A stretch of 64,000 bases of DNA from an uncultured Prevotella sp. (lineage in GTDB: Bacteria; Bacteroidota; Bacteroidia; Bacteroidales; Bacteroidaceae). Below, piece after piece: positions 43,823 through 52,496 of this stretch (the first letter of the stretch is position 1; the number at the start of each line of letters is the position of its first letter). Below the pieces are notes generated by a model, which worked only from the letters and a program-made list of their open reading frames with translations, made no database searches and had not been told where the DNA came from. Position numbers and translations under genes: made by a program. The DNA is taken from the NCBI GenBank assembly GCA_900315835.1, contig ONAR01000009.1, forward strand, positions 1-64,000. The letters are read 5' to 3'.

Positions 43823-44836
43823 ATGAAACACATACTATTGGCATTGGTTTGCCTGGCCGCAGCGCTTGCCGCATGCACAAGCAAAGACCATTCTGAGGCC
43901 GGCGAGGGCATCATCGTCACAGGTGCCTACCCCTATGTCACGGAATATAAAGGCACCTATTATTATATGATGCAAACCGATTCGAAAGACACCATGAAGC
44001 TGTGGGCGACCACCGACCTTGACCATATCGACAAAGGCAGAAGCAAGGCCGTGCTCACCCCTGCCAACAACCGGTTGCAGGATTTCTGGTCACCCGAACT
44101 TCACCGCATCAACGGAAAATGGTACATTTACTTCGAGGGCGATGACGGCAACACCGACAACCATCAGCTGTATTGTCTGGAGAACCCGTCCGACGACCCT
44201 ATGAAGGGCACATGGACCCGTCGGGGACCCATCATTACCAATACCGACTGGAACTTCGGCATTCACCCGACAACCGTTGTTGTCGGCAAGCGCCAGTACC
44301 TGCTATGGTCAGGATGGGAGAAGCGACGCATCGAGACCGAAACACAATGCATCTTCATTGCCGAGATGGAAAATCCGTGGACACTGAAGTCGGAGCGCGT
44401 GCTCCTCTCAAAGCCCGATTACGAATGGGAACGGCAATGGATCACCGCCAACGGCCAGCGGTCGGCTTACCCGATATTTGTCAATGAGAATCCTGAGGCG
44501 TTTCTGTCGCCCGACGGACGTAAGGTCATTGTGGCTTATTCCGCCAGCGGCATCTGGACCGAGTACAACTCGCTCGGCATGCTCTATGCCAGCACCGGCA
44601 GCAACCTGCTTGACCCACGGTCGTGGACCAAGATGAGTGAGCCGCAATTCGTTGCCGACAGCATCAGCGGCTTGTTTGGCACCTCAAACATTTCGGTCGT
44701 TATGTCGCCCGACAAAGCACAGACCTACGTGCTTTATGAGGCGAAACACAACGACCACGGAAATATCATACGCGATATCCGGCGAAAGGAGATCACGTGG
44801 GATAAGAACAGTTTGCCGATGTTTGGAAAGCCTTAG
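43823..44836 (+). CDS. GH43-like lipoprotein with altered catalytic positions
   Basis: 337 residues from MKHILLALVCLAAALAAC, a lipoprotein leader with Cys at 18. The five-bladed GH43 fold is recognised by TEYKGTYYYM, FWSPELHRINGKWYIYFEG, LLWSGW and SPDGRKVIVAYSASG. By eye, the usual catalytic base Asp (A-D-P) reads A35-Y36-P37 and the pKa-modulating Asp (I-D) reads I147-H148, while the acid Glu of NEGP is kept in NENPEA (222). Arabinofuranosidase is the nearest subfamily, but activity is doubtful; a binding role is possible. It is divergent from the SusCD operon. Confidence 0.7.
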   Translation: MKHILLALVCLAAALAACTSKDHSEAGEGIIVTGAYPYVTEYKGTYYYMMQTDSKDTMKLWATTDLDHIDKGRSKAVLTPANNRLQDFWSPELHRINGKWYIYFEGDDGNTDNHQLYCLENPSDDPMKGTWTRRGPIITNTDWNFGIHPTTVVVGKRQYLLWSGWEKRRIETETQCIFIAEMENPWTLKSERVLLSKPDYEWERQWITANGQRSAYPIFVNENPEAFLSPDGRKVIVAYSASGIWTEYNSLGMLYASTGSNLLDPRSWTKMSEPQFVADSISGLFGTSNISVVMSPDKAQTYVLYEAKHNDHGNIIRDIRRKEITWDKNSLPMFGKP

Positions 44837-44868
44837 TCCTCAAGGCTTTCCCCACGCCATTGGCAACA

Positions 44869-46050
44869 TTATTTGTCAGAAAACTTATAGATGCAGTGCG
44901 ACGTGTATTTCTCGCCAGGGCTGAGGTAGGCCGACGGCCACTGCGGCTTGTTGGGCGAGTCGGGGAAATGCTGTGTCTCAAGACAGCAAGCCGCACGCTG
45001 CGGATAAACCACACCATGCTTACCGCTAACCTTGGCCCCGAGGAAGTTGCCGGAATACACTTGTATGCCGGGTTCATCGGTAAACACCTCGAGCAAGATG
45101 CCCGTCTTCGGACTGAACAGGCTGGCTGCCACCTGCATCAGGTCACCCTTCACATGCTTATTCTTTACTCCTTCCTCCAGCGGATAGGTGTTCAGCACCC
45201 AGTTGTGGTCTAATCCCTTGGCATTGGTAATCTGTCTGAAGTTGGACGCGATGCGCGATGCGATGACCGTAGGAATGCGGAAATCCATCGGCGTACCGTC
45301 GACCGAGGCTATCTCACCCGTTGTCATAAACGTGGCATCCGACGGCGTATAGCGGTCCGCGTTGATATACAGCACCATATTGGTGGCCGATGCCGCCCCG
45401 TCTCCATTCAGGTTGAAATAAGAGTGGTTGGTCATATTCACCACCGTTTTCTTGTCGGTCTCGGCCTCATAGCGTATGTCCAAGGCATTGTCGTGTCTGA
45501 GCGTGTAGGTTACCTTTGCCGTCACATTGCCTGGAAACTTGTTGTCGCCGTCGGGCGAATGCATGACCAGCGCGAGCGTGGAGTCGCTGGCCTGTCTTGC
45601 CTCATACACCTGGTACTGCCAGCCCGTGGGCCCTCCGTGGAGACAATGACCGTAATTGTTTTGCGGCAGCTGTATGGTGTCGCCGTCAATGCAGATGCGC
45701 CCCTTGTTGAGACGGTTGGCATAGCGCCCGATGGCGGCACCGAAGTCGCTGGGCGAGTGCTCTGCATCGGCATACTGAGCAATGTTGTCGTAGCCAAGCA
45801 CCACGTCGCGCATCTCGCCGTAGCGGTCGGGCACCATGATGCTCACGATGCGCCCGCCGAAGTTGGTCACACACACCTCCATGCCGTTTTTGTTTTTCAG
45901 CGTATAGAGCTTCGTCGGCTTACCGTTGATGACCGAGTCAAACCGCTCGGGGCTGAGGCCGGAGCCGGTCAGCCGCGCTTCGTTGCTGCAGCCAAAGCAG
46001 ACCATGACGACCGCGGCTGCCATGAATATAGACTTGAACGTTTTTATCAT
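44869..46050 (-). CDS. galM: Aldose 1-epimerase, lipoprotein form
   Basis: 393 residues from MIKTFKSIFMAAAVVMVCFG with lipobox VCFGC. The GalM domain has IGRYANRLNKG, the catalytic His in MTNHSYFNLNG, the other His in CLHGGPTGW and the catalytic Glu region CLETQHFPDSPNKPQWPS. It interconverts alpha and beta anomers of released aldoses, here in the periplasm or at the surface. The stop is 32 bases from the convergent GH43-like gene. It has its own promoter with the regulon motif and lies directly behind the regulator gene. Confidence 0.92.
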   Translation of the reverse strand: MIKTFKSIFMAAAVVMVCFGCSNEARLTGSGLSPERFDSVINGKPTKLYTLKNKNGMEVCVTNFGGRIVSIMVPDRYGEMRDVVLGYDNIAQYADAEHSPSDFGAAIGRYANRLNKGRICIDGDTIQLPQNNYGHCLHGGPTGWQYQVYEARQASDSTLALVMHSPDGDNKFPGNVTAKVTYTLRHDNALDIRYEAETDKKTVVNMTNHSYFNLNGDGAASATNMVLYINADRYTPSDATFMTTGEIASVDGTPMDFRIPTVIASRIASNFRQITNAKGLDHNWVLNTYPLEEGVKNKHVKGDLMQVAASLFSPKTGILLEVFTDEPGIQVYSGNFLGAKVSGKHGVVYPQRAACCLETQHFPDSPNKPQWPSAYLSPGEKYTSHCIYKFSDK

Positions 46051-46071
46051 CTTCTTCCGTTTTCTTACCTG

Positions 46072-46137
46072 CAAAGATAGCCGTTATGGAGGGGACCTTA
46101 GGCAAATAAACGTTCAATATAGGGCAAAATCTGTTCA
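46072..46137 (-). promoter_or_regulatory. TGAACA direct repeat and -7 box of galM (site C)
   Basis: On the minus strand TGAACA (46137-46132) and TGAACG (46116-46111) start 21 bp apart. A gap of 31 bases separates the second copy from TATCTTTG (46079-46072). The distal copy overlaps the stop codon of the regulator gene. Confidence 0.72.
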
Positions 46138-46145
46138 TTTGCCCT
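46121..46145. terminator. Hairpin at the regulator stop codon
   Basis: AGGGCAAA and TTTGCCCT are perfect 8-bp arms around ATCTGTTCA. The stem spans the regulator stop codon and its loop contains the distal hexamer of site C. No T-run follows, so termination is uncertain. Confidence 0.3.
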
Positions 46146-49100
46146 TGGTCGAGACGTAGTCCTTAGGCAGGACACCGAATTTGGCCTTAAAACATTTGGC
46201 GAAATAAGACGACGAGGTGAAGCCCACCATCATGCCCACGGCCGTAGCCCGCTCGCCGGCCGCGAGCAACTTTGCGGCATGGTCGAGGCGCGCATTGCGC
46301 ATGAAGTCGACAGGCGTCATACCCGTCAACGCCTTTATCTTGCGGTAGAAACTGGAGCGGCTCATGTTCATCTTCTCGGCGAGCATGTCGATGGAGAACT
46401 CATCGTCGCTGATGTTCTCCATCATGTATTTGTTCATATCGTGCAGGAAGTTGATGTCGTGGCGGTTCATTCCCAGTTCGCCGGCGCTCACCTCGGGCTT
46501 CTCCATGCCGTTGATCGACTGCATGCGCTCGTGGAAGAGGTTGCGCATGCGCAGCAGATTGACGATTTGCAGATGCAGCTGCTTGATGGTGAACGGCTTC
46601 TCTATGTAGATGTCGGCGCCGTTTTCCATGCCCTCGACCTTTGCCTCATTGGTGGTACGGGCGGTGAGCATGATGACGGGGATGTGGGAGTAGTTGATAT
46701 CGTTTTTCACACGCCGACAGAGCTCAACACCATCCATGCGCGGCATCATCACATCGGTGATGATGAGGTCGATGTCGTTGTATTGCATCACGTCGAGCGC
46801 CTCGACGCCGTCGCTGGCCTTCATCACTTTATACCATTTGCCCAACGCCTCGGCTTCGGCGCGCAGCAACTCCTTGTTGTCCTCGACAAGCAATACGCAG
46901 AAGTTGTGGGTCTCGGCGGGCGACAGCGACGCTTCGTCAGATTGCTCAGCAACTGCATCGGCGATGGCAGGTTTCTCCTCAGCCTCCGTCTTACTGCTGA
47001 CGATGGGCAGGGTAAGCATGAACAGCGCACCGCCGCCCTCGTTGTCGCCCACGGTGAGGTCACCGCCATGAGCCGTGGCCAGCATCTTGGCGTAAGCCAG
47101 ACCGAGGCCTGTGCCCAGCGAAGAGCCAATGGTGTCGTTGCCAATCTGATAATACATGTTGAAGATGTTGCGGCGCTCGGCATCGGGGACACCGGGGCCG
47201 TCGTCGCCCACAGCGATGGTGAAACTCGCCTCGTTGATGTTTCTCACTGTCACCGTCACCTCATGGCGGGAATATTTCCTCGCGTTGCCAATGAGGTTGA
47301 CCAGCACCCGCTTGATTTTCTCCACGTCGAGCGAGGTGGTGATGTCGGTATCGGGCAGACGGTAGGTGAATTTCTTACCCTCTACCGTCAGCGAATGCTC
47401 AAACTGCTGGCAGATATCCTTCAGCAAGGCGTTGAGGCTGCAGTTGCGTCGGCAGAGATTCACCTTGCCGTTGTATTCCGCTTTCTGGAAGTCGAGCAGC
47501 TCGTTGGTGACGCCCAGCAGGTAGTCCATGTTGCGCTGCATCGACGCGATATGCTCCCGGCTCTCGTCAACGGGCAGTGGCTTACCCTCGGCCAGTTGCT
47601 CGCTCATGCGCTCCATAGGCAGGCTCATCAGCGTGAGCGGCGTGCGGATCTCATGCACCAAGTCGACGAAGAACTGTATCTTCGACCTGTACATCTCACC
47701 CTCTTTGCGCACCTTGTACTCTTGCATGCGCGTCTCATAGCGCCGGCGGATGATGCGGCGGGAGCGCAGGAAGACATACCACGCGGCGAGGGCAGCCAGC
47801 ACGATGTAGACCATCCATGCCCACACCGTGCGGTACCATGGCGGCAGCACTACAATGTGGAGCACCGAAACCTTGGCATTGCTGTCGCCGCTGCACCTGA
47901 GCAGGAACTCGTATTCGCCGGGGCTGAGGTTGCTGTAGGTAATCTCCGGTACCGTAGCGCCCCTAATCCAGTTTTTGTCGACGCCGCTCATCATATAGTC
48001 GTAGCGCATCGCTGGCATATCGGCATAACGCGATGCCGACAGGTGAATGGTGAAGGTGTTGTCGGCATAAGGCAGGCGTATCTCCTTCTGCGTGTAGAGC
48101 AGCAGGTTCAGTCCAAGCCGGTCGAGTTCGGCGTCGCTGTTGTCACGATAGGGGAAACTGAGATAGAGCGGATACACATTAAGTAGGCGGTCGATTGACC
48201 TCATGCAATCGGGCTTGAACGCAAAGAAGCCATTGCCGCTGCCAAAGAGCAGACGACCGTCGGCGAGACGGCACGACGACCACATGATGGGCAGGAAGTT
48301 GGCATTGGTGTTGTAGGTGTAGAGGCGCGAGGCGCCCGTCTTGCCGATGCGCACAATGATGTCGTGCAATCCAATCCACATGTAGCCCTGCTCATCCTCT
48401 TCCATGAAGATGACAGTCTTTCCCAATAACGCGGGTACGTCGAGCTGCGCAAATTTTCCTTCGGCATCGTCATACCTATAGACGCCCGCACCCTGAACGG
48501 CCACCCAGAGGTTGCCGCTGCCGTCGAGGCACATCGTGGTGACCGGCGAGTTGCTCACGTTGGCCAACGGAATGTAATTGAAGACGGCATTCTCGCGCTC
48601 GCGCATGAAGAGACCCTGATTCTTCGTGCCCAACCACAAACGTCCACGCGAATCCTCGAGCATGCTCACGCAAGCCGTCTGCTGGCTGAGGTTGGAGAAG
48701 GTCATAAACTGCTCGGTGGCCGGATTGAAACGGCACAGGCCCCAATTGGTGAGCACGAATATCTCGCCACGGCTGGTGCGGTAGACGCCGTTGATGTCGT
48801 TGCTGATGACGGAGTAAGGTTTATTGGCGTCATAGGTGTAGCTCTTCACCGCCCCAGTCGAGGTGTCGAACAGGCGCAGCCCCGAATGGCGCAGGCCAAT
48901 CCAAAGGAACTTGCCGTCGGCCGTAATCGATGTAATCTCGTCGTTGCCTCCATTGAGCGGCACGGCGCGCATCTCGCCGGTAGCGATGGTGTAAGAGGCC
49001 AGGCCGTGGTCGGTGCCCACCCAGACGCTCTTCCGGTTGATTGACGGGCAGAGGGCGCGCACATAGTTGCACGACTCGCTGCGCATGGCCGGCGGCAGAC

Positions 49101-50115
49101 CAATGAAGCTGAACGCATCTGACTGATAGGGCATGTAGCTGATGCCCGTCGACGTGACGACAATGAAGCTACCGTCGGCGTCGCGACAAAGGTAGTTGAC
49201 CCAGCGGTCGGTGAGTCCGTAGGCATACGACTGGGGCGGATCGAGACGCGTGGCGGTGCCCGTGGTCACAGCATACTGCCAGATGCCGTCGGCAGTACCG
49301 AGAAACAACGAGCGACCGTCGTCGCCGGGGTAGAGGCAGTTGATGGCGGCAGGCACAGCGTGGGCACTCTTGCAGGTCACCGTGCGGGTACTGGTGTCGA
49401 GGCGGTAGAGCTTGGTGTTGAGCGACAACCATATATCACTACCCAGCGACACCATGCCTATGCGGTTTTTATCGGCTACGTATTCTGGCAACGGGCAACT
49501 GTAAACCAGCTGGCCACTGGGTCGGAACACGGCGACCTTACCCGACAGGCTCACGGTGTAGACCAGGCCGTCGCGGCCCACCACCATATCGGAGAAGAAG
49601 ATGCCGTGACGGCTGTCCTGCAGCAGCGTGCCTTTGGCCGGATTGAACACAAAGAGCCCCTGTCCGTGGGTGCAGATCCATAGCGTTCCGTTGCCGGCCT
49701 TCACGATTTTCTGCACCGTTGAACTGATGCGCACGCCGTATTTGGTCTTGTAGGGGAACGGCAAGACGACGTTGGTCTTGCGCCGGAAGAGGTTAAGACC
49801 CGTGTTGCCGCAAAACAGGATATCCTCGCCGTACTCATAGAGCATGTTGACGTTGCTCGTCTCGGCAAAATGCAGCATGCCGCCCGTGGTGCTGTAAACC
49901 GACGCGCCATTGCCGTCGTAACAGTTGAGGCCGGTCGACGTGCCCACCCAGAGGAAGCCGTAGCGGTCGCGCAGGGCACACAGCGTGGTGTTGTCAAACG
50001 GATTCTCAGTGTTGGCATACTGATGGAACACGTTGTCACCCGCTATCGTGCCCCAGCTGAGCAACAGCAAAAGCCCGGTTAAGGAAATATATCGTGCGAA
50101 TATTGTCTTACCCAT
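46135..50115 (-). CDS. Hybrid two-component system sensor-regulator (reg_prop type)
   Basis: 1326 residues from MGKTIFARYISLTGLLLLLS, a signal peptide. Two seven-bladed reg_prop propellers (about 30-650; blades like DRYGFLWVGTSTGLNCYDGN, DSRGRLWLGTKNQGLF) lead to a Y_Y_Y domain, one membrane segment (about 760-780), a HisKA domain with phospho-His 821 (DLVHEIRTPLTLM) and a HATPase (GDDGPGVP, GTGLGLAYAKM). A receiver domain with Asp 1121 (IITDVMMPRMDG) and an AraC-type DNA-binding domain at the end (IDMLAEKMNMSRSSFYRKI) complete it. It senses a glycan fragment in the periplasm and activates PUL genes. It is the probable reader of the 21-bp TGAACA repeats nearby. A consensus promoter suggests steady basal expression. 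Confidence 0.93.
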   Translation of the reverse strand: MGKTIFARYISLTGLLLLLSWGTIAGDNVFHQYANTENPFDNTTLCALRDRYGFLWVGTSTGLNCYDGNGASVYSTTGGMLHFAETSNVNMLYEYGEDILFCGNTGLNLFRRKTNVVLPFPYKTKYGVRISSTVQKIVKAGNGTLWICTHGQGLFVFNPAKGTLLQDSRHGIFFSDMVVGRDGLVYTVSLSGKVAVFRPSGQLVYSCPLPEYVADKNRIGMVSLGSDIWLSLNTKLYRLDTSTRTVTCKSAHAVPAAINCLYPGDDGRSLFLGTADGIWQYAVTTGTATRLDPPQSYAYGLTDRWVNYLCRDADGSFIVVTSTGISYMPYQSDAFSFIGLPPAMRSESCNYVRALCPSINRKSVWVGTDHGLASYTIATGEMRAVPLNGGNDEITSITADGKFLWIGLRHSGLRLFDTSTGAVKSYTYDANKPYSVISNDINGVYRTSRGEIFVLTNWGLCRFNPATEQFMTFSNLSQQTACVSMLEDSRGRLWLGTKNQGLFMRERENAVFNYIPLANVSNSPVTTMCLDGSGNLWVAVQGAGVYRYDDAEGKFAQLDVPALLGKTVIFMEEDEQGYMWIGLHDIIVRIGKTGASRLYTYNTNANFLPIMWSSCRLADGRLLFGSGNGFFAFKPDCMRSIDRLLNVYPLYLSFPYRDNSDAELDRLGLNLLLYTQKEIRLPYADNTFTIHLSASRYADMPAMRYDYMMSGVDKNWIRGATVPEITYSNLSPGEYEFLLRCSGDSNAKVSVLHIVVLPPWYRTVWAWMVYIVLAALAAWYVFLRSRRIIRRRYETRMQEYKVRKEGEMYRSKIQFFVDLVHEIRTPLTLMSLPMERMSEQLAEGKPLPVDESREHIASMQRNMDYLLGVTNELLDFQKAEYNGKVNLCRRNCSLNALLKDICQQFEHSLTVEGKKFTYRLPDTDITTSLDVEKIKRVLVNLIGNARKYSRHEVTVTVRNINEASFTIAVGDDGPGVPDAERRNIFNMYYQIGNDTIGSSLGTGLGLAYAKMLATAHGGDLTVGDNEGGGALFMLTLPIVSSKTEAEEKPAIADAVAEQSDEASLSPAETHNFCVLLVEDNKELLRAEAEALGKWYKVMKASDGVEALDVMQYNDIDLIITDVMMPRMDGVELCRRVKNDINYSHIPVIMLTARTTNEAKVEGMENGADIYIEKPFTIKQLHLQIVNLLRMRNLFHERMQSINGMEKPEVSAGELGMNRHDINFLHDMNKYMMENISDDEFSIDMLAEKMNMSRSSFYRKIKALTGMTPVDFMRNARLDHAAKLLAAGERATAVGMMVGFTSSSYFAKCFKAKFGVLPKDYVSTKGK

Positions 50116-50152
50116 AAGTATTTTATCTTTAGATAGCCATTGTTTCTGCGTG

Positions 50153-50183
50153 CAAAGATACAAATAAGCGGGGATAAAACAAA
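50153..50183 (-). promoter_or_regulatory. Promoter of the sensor-regulator gene
   Basis: TTTG (50183-50180), 19 bases, TATCTTTG (50160-50153) on the minus strand, 38 bases before the start. No TGAACA repeat is present, in contrast with its presumed targets. Confidence 0.7.
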
Positions 50184-50231
50184 ATAATCAATCGTTGCAA
50201 CATATTTTTTGCATGGTCTTGTCCGATGCCC

Positions 50232-50291
50232 GTCGCGATAGCTATGGTATCGAGTCGCGATAGCTATGGTATCGCACTGCGATAGCTATGG
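50232..50291. repeat. Three tandem 22-bp hairpin repeats
   Basis: GTCGCGATAGCTATGGTATC occurs twice in full and once in part (ACTGCGATAGCTATGGTT). It is the reverse complement of the unit at 19421-19556. The last copy reaches to within 15 bases of the GH32 stop. Confidence 0.7.
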
Positions 50292-50305
50292 TTGCCGTGA
50301 GGCGC

Positions 50306-51847
50306 TTATTTGCTCCAGACGCGCGCCAGGTCGCGGACCTGAGCGTTTACGGTCTGACCATCGACCTTCAGCATGTTGTAGATGCTGGCAGGGAAGACGA
50401 GGGTGGTCATGATCATGCTGCCGTCATCGGTGGTAATCTCGACCGACGACTGGTCGACATAGAAGTTGAGCACTACGTCGCTGGCGTCGGTGTTGAGCTT
50501 ACCCCTGACGTTGGACAACGGGAACCTGGCCGACGAATAAGCGCCGGTGTCGCCGCCGCGGTCGATGATGAGCTCGCGGTTTTGCGCGTCCACCTTCACT
50601 TTGTACTTGTTGCCAGCGCCGTTGCTCAGCGTTATGACGCAGTCGGAGGCGAGGCTCACGGGCACCTTGAGCTGATAGGCATCCTTCACGTCCAGGAGGC
50701 TGCCAGCGGTGCGCCATTCGCCGGCCAGTCCCTCAATCTCCTTTACGATGGTGCTCTTCATGAGCGGCCGTCCGTTGTATTCCTCCAGCACCTGCTCACG
50801 CGGCAGCGTCATTGCCGAGCGCCAGGGAGAGCAGGGATAGTCGCCCGAATAGAGCTGGTCGTTCATCCACGCAATGGCGACGTGACGATCGCCAGCGTTG
50901 GACCAAGTAACGCTGGCATACGCGTCGAGGCCTTCGTCTTCCCACAGCGGGTAGTCGTATTGGTCGAGCGTGAAGCGGGCACCGTTCCAGTTGCCCACAA
51001 AATACATCACGCCGGAGCTGTTGGCATTGGGGTGCCCGTTGCTGGTGTTGACAGTAATCACGTATTTGCGCTCGCCCTTATAGGTGATGGGGAACATGTC
51101 GGGGCACACCCAGCAGCCCGTGTTGCAGCCAGAATAGTTGGACACGGAGAAGGTACTGGACAGCTTCCAGGTCTTCAGGTCGTCGGAGGCGTAAATCTGA
51201 CAACGGTGCTCGTTTCCGAGGGCTACAATCATATACCATTTCTGATAGGTGTCATCCCAGAACACCTTCGGATCGCGGAAGTCGTTGTAGGTGGAGTTCC
51301 TGACCACGGGGTTGCCCGAATATTTGGTGAATGTCATGCCTCCGTCGGTACTGTAGGCAATGCACTGCTGCTCTCGGTTGCCGTGGGCGGTATAGATGGC
51401 CACGATGGCATTTTCGCCAAAGCCGGCCGTATTGTTCTTGTCGACGACGGCGCTACCGGAATAGATGTATCCGAGCTCGTCAGGGGTAAGGGCCACAGGC
51501 TGCTCCTTCCAGTGGAACAGATCGGTGCTGGTGGCGTGGCCCCACGACATGTTGCCCCAGGCCTCGCCACTGGGATTGTACTGATAGTACATATGCCAGG
51601 TGCCGTTGAGGTAGACCAGTCCATTGGGGTCGTTGATCCAGTTTTTGGCGGGCGTGTAGTGAATCTGCGGACGCCAGAGTTCGCGGTAATAGTTGTCGTC
51701 GCTGATGCCGTCACCGGGATTGATGTCAACGCTGTCGCCCTTGATAGGGGCGAGTACCTTGTCTATATAGGTGTCGTCTCCGTCAGAGCAGGCCGTAAGG
51801 CCAAGTGCAAGTGAAAAGGCAAAGGTATAGAATAATGACTTTTTCAA
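50306..51847 (-). CDS. GH32 lipoprotein lacking the acid/base glutamate
   Basis: 513 residues with a lipoprotein leader (SLALGLTACSDGDD). GH32 marks are the nucleophile motif NWINDPNGLVY, the RDP motif in NDFRDPKVFW and a C-terminal beta-sandwich (about 370-513, VDQSSVEITTDDGS). The third motif, normally ECP with the acid/base Glu, reads WVCPDMFP: residue 247 is Val (GTG in place of GAG). GH32 enzymes hydrolyse levan, inulin or sucrose; this copy is probably inactive or greatly weakened and could act as a fructan-binding protein. It lies 25 bases after a DUF4960-like remnant. Confidence 0.85.
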   Translation of the reverse strand: MKKSLFYTFAFSLALGLTACSDGDDTYIDKVLAPIKGDSVDINPGDGISDDNYYRELWRPQIHYTPAKNWINDPNGLVYLNGTWHMYYQYNPSGEAWGNMSWGHATSTDLFHWKEQPVALTPDELGYIYSGSAVVDKNNTAGFGENAIVAIYTAHGNREQQCIAYSTDGGMTFTKYSGNPVVRNSTYNDFRDPKVFWDDTYQKWYMIVALGNEHRCQIYASDDLKTWKLSSTFSVSNYSGCNTGCWVCPDMFPITYKGERKYVITVNTSNGHPNANSSGVMYFVGNWNGARFTLDQYDYPLWEDEGLDAYASVTWSNAGDRHVAIAWMNDQLYSGDYPCSPWRSAMTLPREQVLEEYNGRPLMKSTIVKEIEGLAGEWRTAGSLLDVKDAYQLKVPVSLASDCVITLSNGAGNKYKVKVDAQNRELIIDRGGDTGAYSSARFPLSNVRGKLNTDASDVVLNFYVDQSSVEITTDDGSMIMTTLVFPASIYNMLKVDGQTVNAQVRDLARVWSK

Positions 51848-51872
51848 CGTAATTTGTTTTAGGGGGTTAGCA

Positions 51873-52264
51873 TTATCGAGTCTTCAGGTATTCAATGGCG
51901 TTTTGCGCAATGCGCAGCACGGTGCCCTGATAGGCGTTGTTCTTAGGATAAGCCTCAACGTCGGGCGTGCCGTCTGAGTTCTGGTGGGAAAATTCCAAAC
52001 CGCCGTTGCCTACTCAAAGAATGGTGCCCTTATAGTCGGTGTTGCCTTGGCGGGCTTCCCACACGTTGAGCATGGAGACGAACTGCATCTGCTCGTTATC
52101 CCATGTAGCAAGAGGATAGATGCCGTATTTCTCGGTGAGCACCTTGTAGGTGTCTGAACTCTGATTGTTCATGCCGGTGAGGGCGGCCGGAATGTTGAAG
52201 AACTGTCGCTGCAGGCCGAAAGGCACAATATAGCCATGCCTGCAAAAATCAATTGCTTTTTCAT
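51873..52264 (-). pseudogene. Remnant of a DUF4960-like surface lipoprotein
   Basis: The minus strand starts with a good lipoprotein leader (MKKQLIFAGMAILCLSACSD), which stops soon after at TGA. In another frame the end of a second domain follows: YPLATWDNEQMQFVSMLNVW, an in-frame TGA where a residue is expected (TIL-stop-VGNGG), then NAYQGTVLRIAQNAIEYLKT and a stop. The G..G.EF and NAYQ..V..IA.NA.EYL pattern resembles the C-terminus of DUF4960 proteins, the glycan-binding lipoproteins of fructan PULs. Normal members have 400-500 residues; here about 130 codons remain, with at least one deletion, a frameshift and a stop. The family is moderately sure, the decay very sure. Confidence 0.6.
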
Positions 52265-52326
52265 TTGGTTGAGCGTGTTATAAGTTTTTAGTAATATGTT
52301 TGCTTCTCTATAAAAGGCCCATAAAA

Positions 52327-52426
52327 AAAGACCTTACCCCTATCATGTTGTCGTTTGCTACCTAATACCCTCAGTGGTGAGCGTAATTAGGAAGGAAACA
52401 CAACGATGAATAGAAGTAAGGTCCTT
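52327..52426 (-). ncRNA. Long rod-like hairpin ending in a T-run
   Basis: On the minus strand GGACCTTAC pairs with GTAAGGTC followed by TTTTTTTAT. Inside, CATCGTTGTGTTT pairs with AAACGACAACATG, CCTAATTAC with GTATTAGG, and the tip is CTCA-CCAC-TGAG. The arms nest over about 95 bases with only small bulges. It can serve as the terminator of the 919-residue gene or be a separate small RNA. Confidence 0.55.
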
Positions 52427-52441
52427 GATCGTGACTTTCAG

Positions 52442-52474
52442 CATGGTGAAGGCATTCGGTTAGCCTTCACCGTG
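52442..52474 (-). terminator. Hairpin just past the 919-residue gene
   Basis: GGTGAAGGC and GCCTTCACC are perfect 9-bp arms, extended by three more pairs with one wobble, over a 9-base loop. It lies 23 bases after the stop codon. No T-run follows, so it may protect the mRNA end while the hairpin at 52327-52426 terminates. Confidence 0.4.
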
Positions 52475-52496
52475 CCATATCAGCGGATGTCTGCAG

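Noticed and set aside
46121-46145. Inverted repeat GGGCAAA/TTTGCCC as the regulator-binding palindrome
   Set aside because: It is found only at this site, whereas the TGAACA direct repeat is shared by all candidate promoters.
46279-48186. 635-codon open frame opposite the sensor-regulator
   Set aside because: It is antisense to a clear HTCS gene and rich in His, Val and Leu with no domain; it arises from codon bias of the real gene.
50288-51814. 508-codon open frame opposite the GH32 gene
   Set aside because: It mirrors the GH32 frame, has no recognisable motif or start signal, and the GH32 motifs are certain.
52327-52426. MITE-type mobile element
   Set aside because: No target-site duplication flanks the arms and no second copy is in the window.
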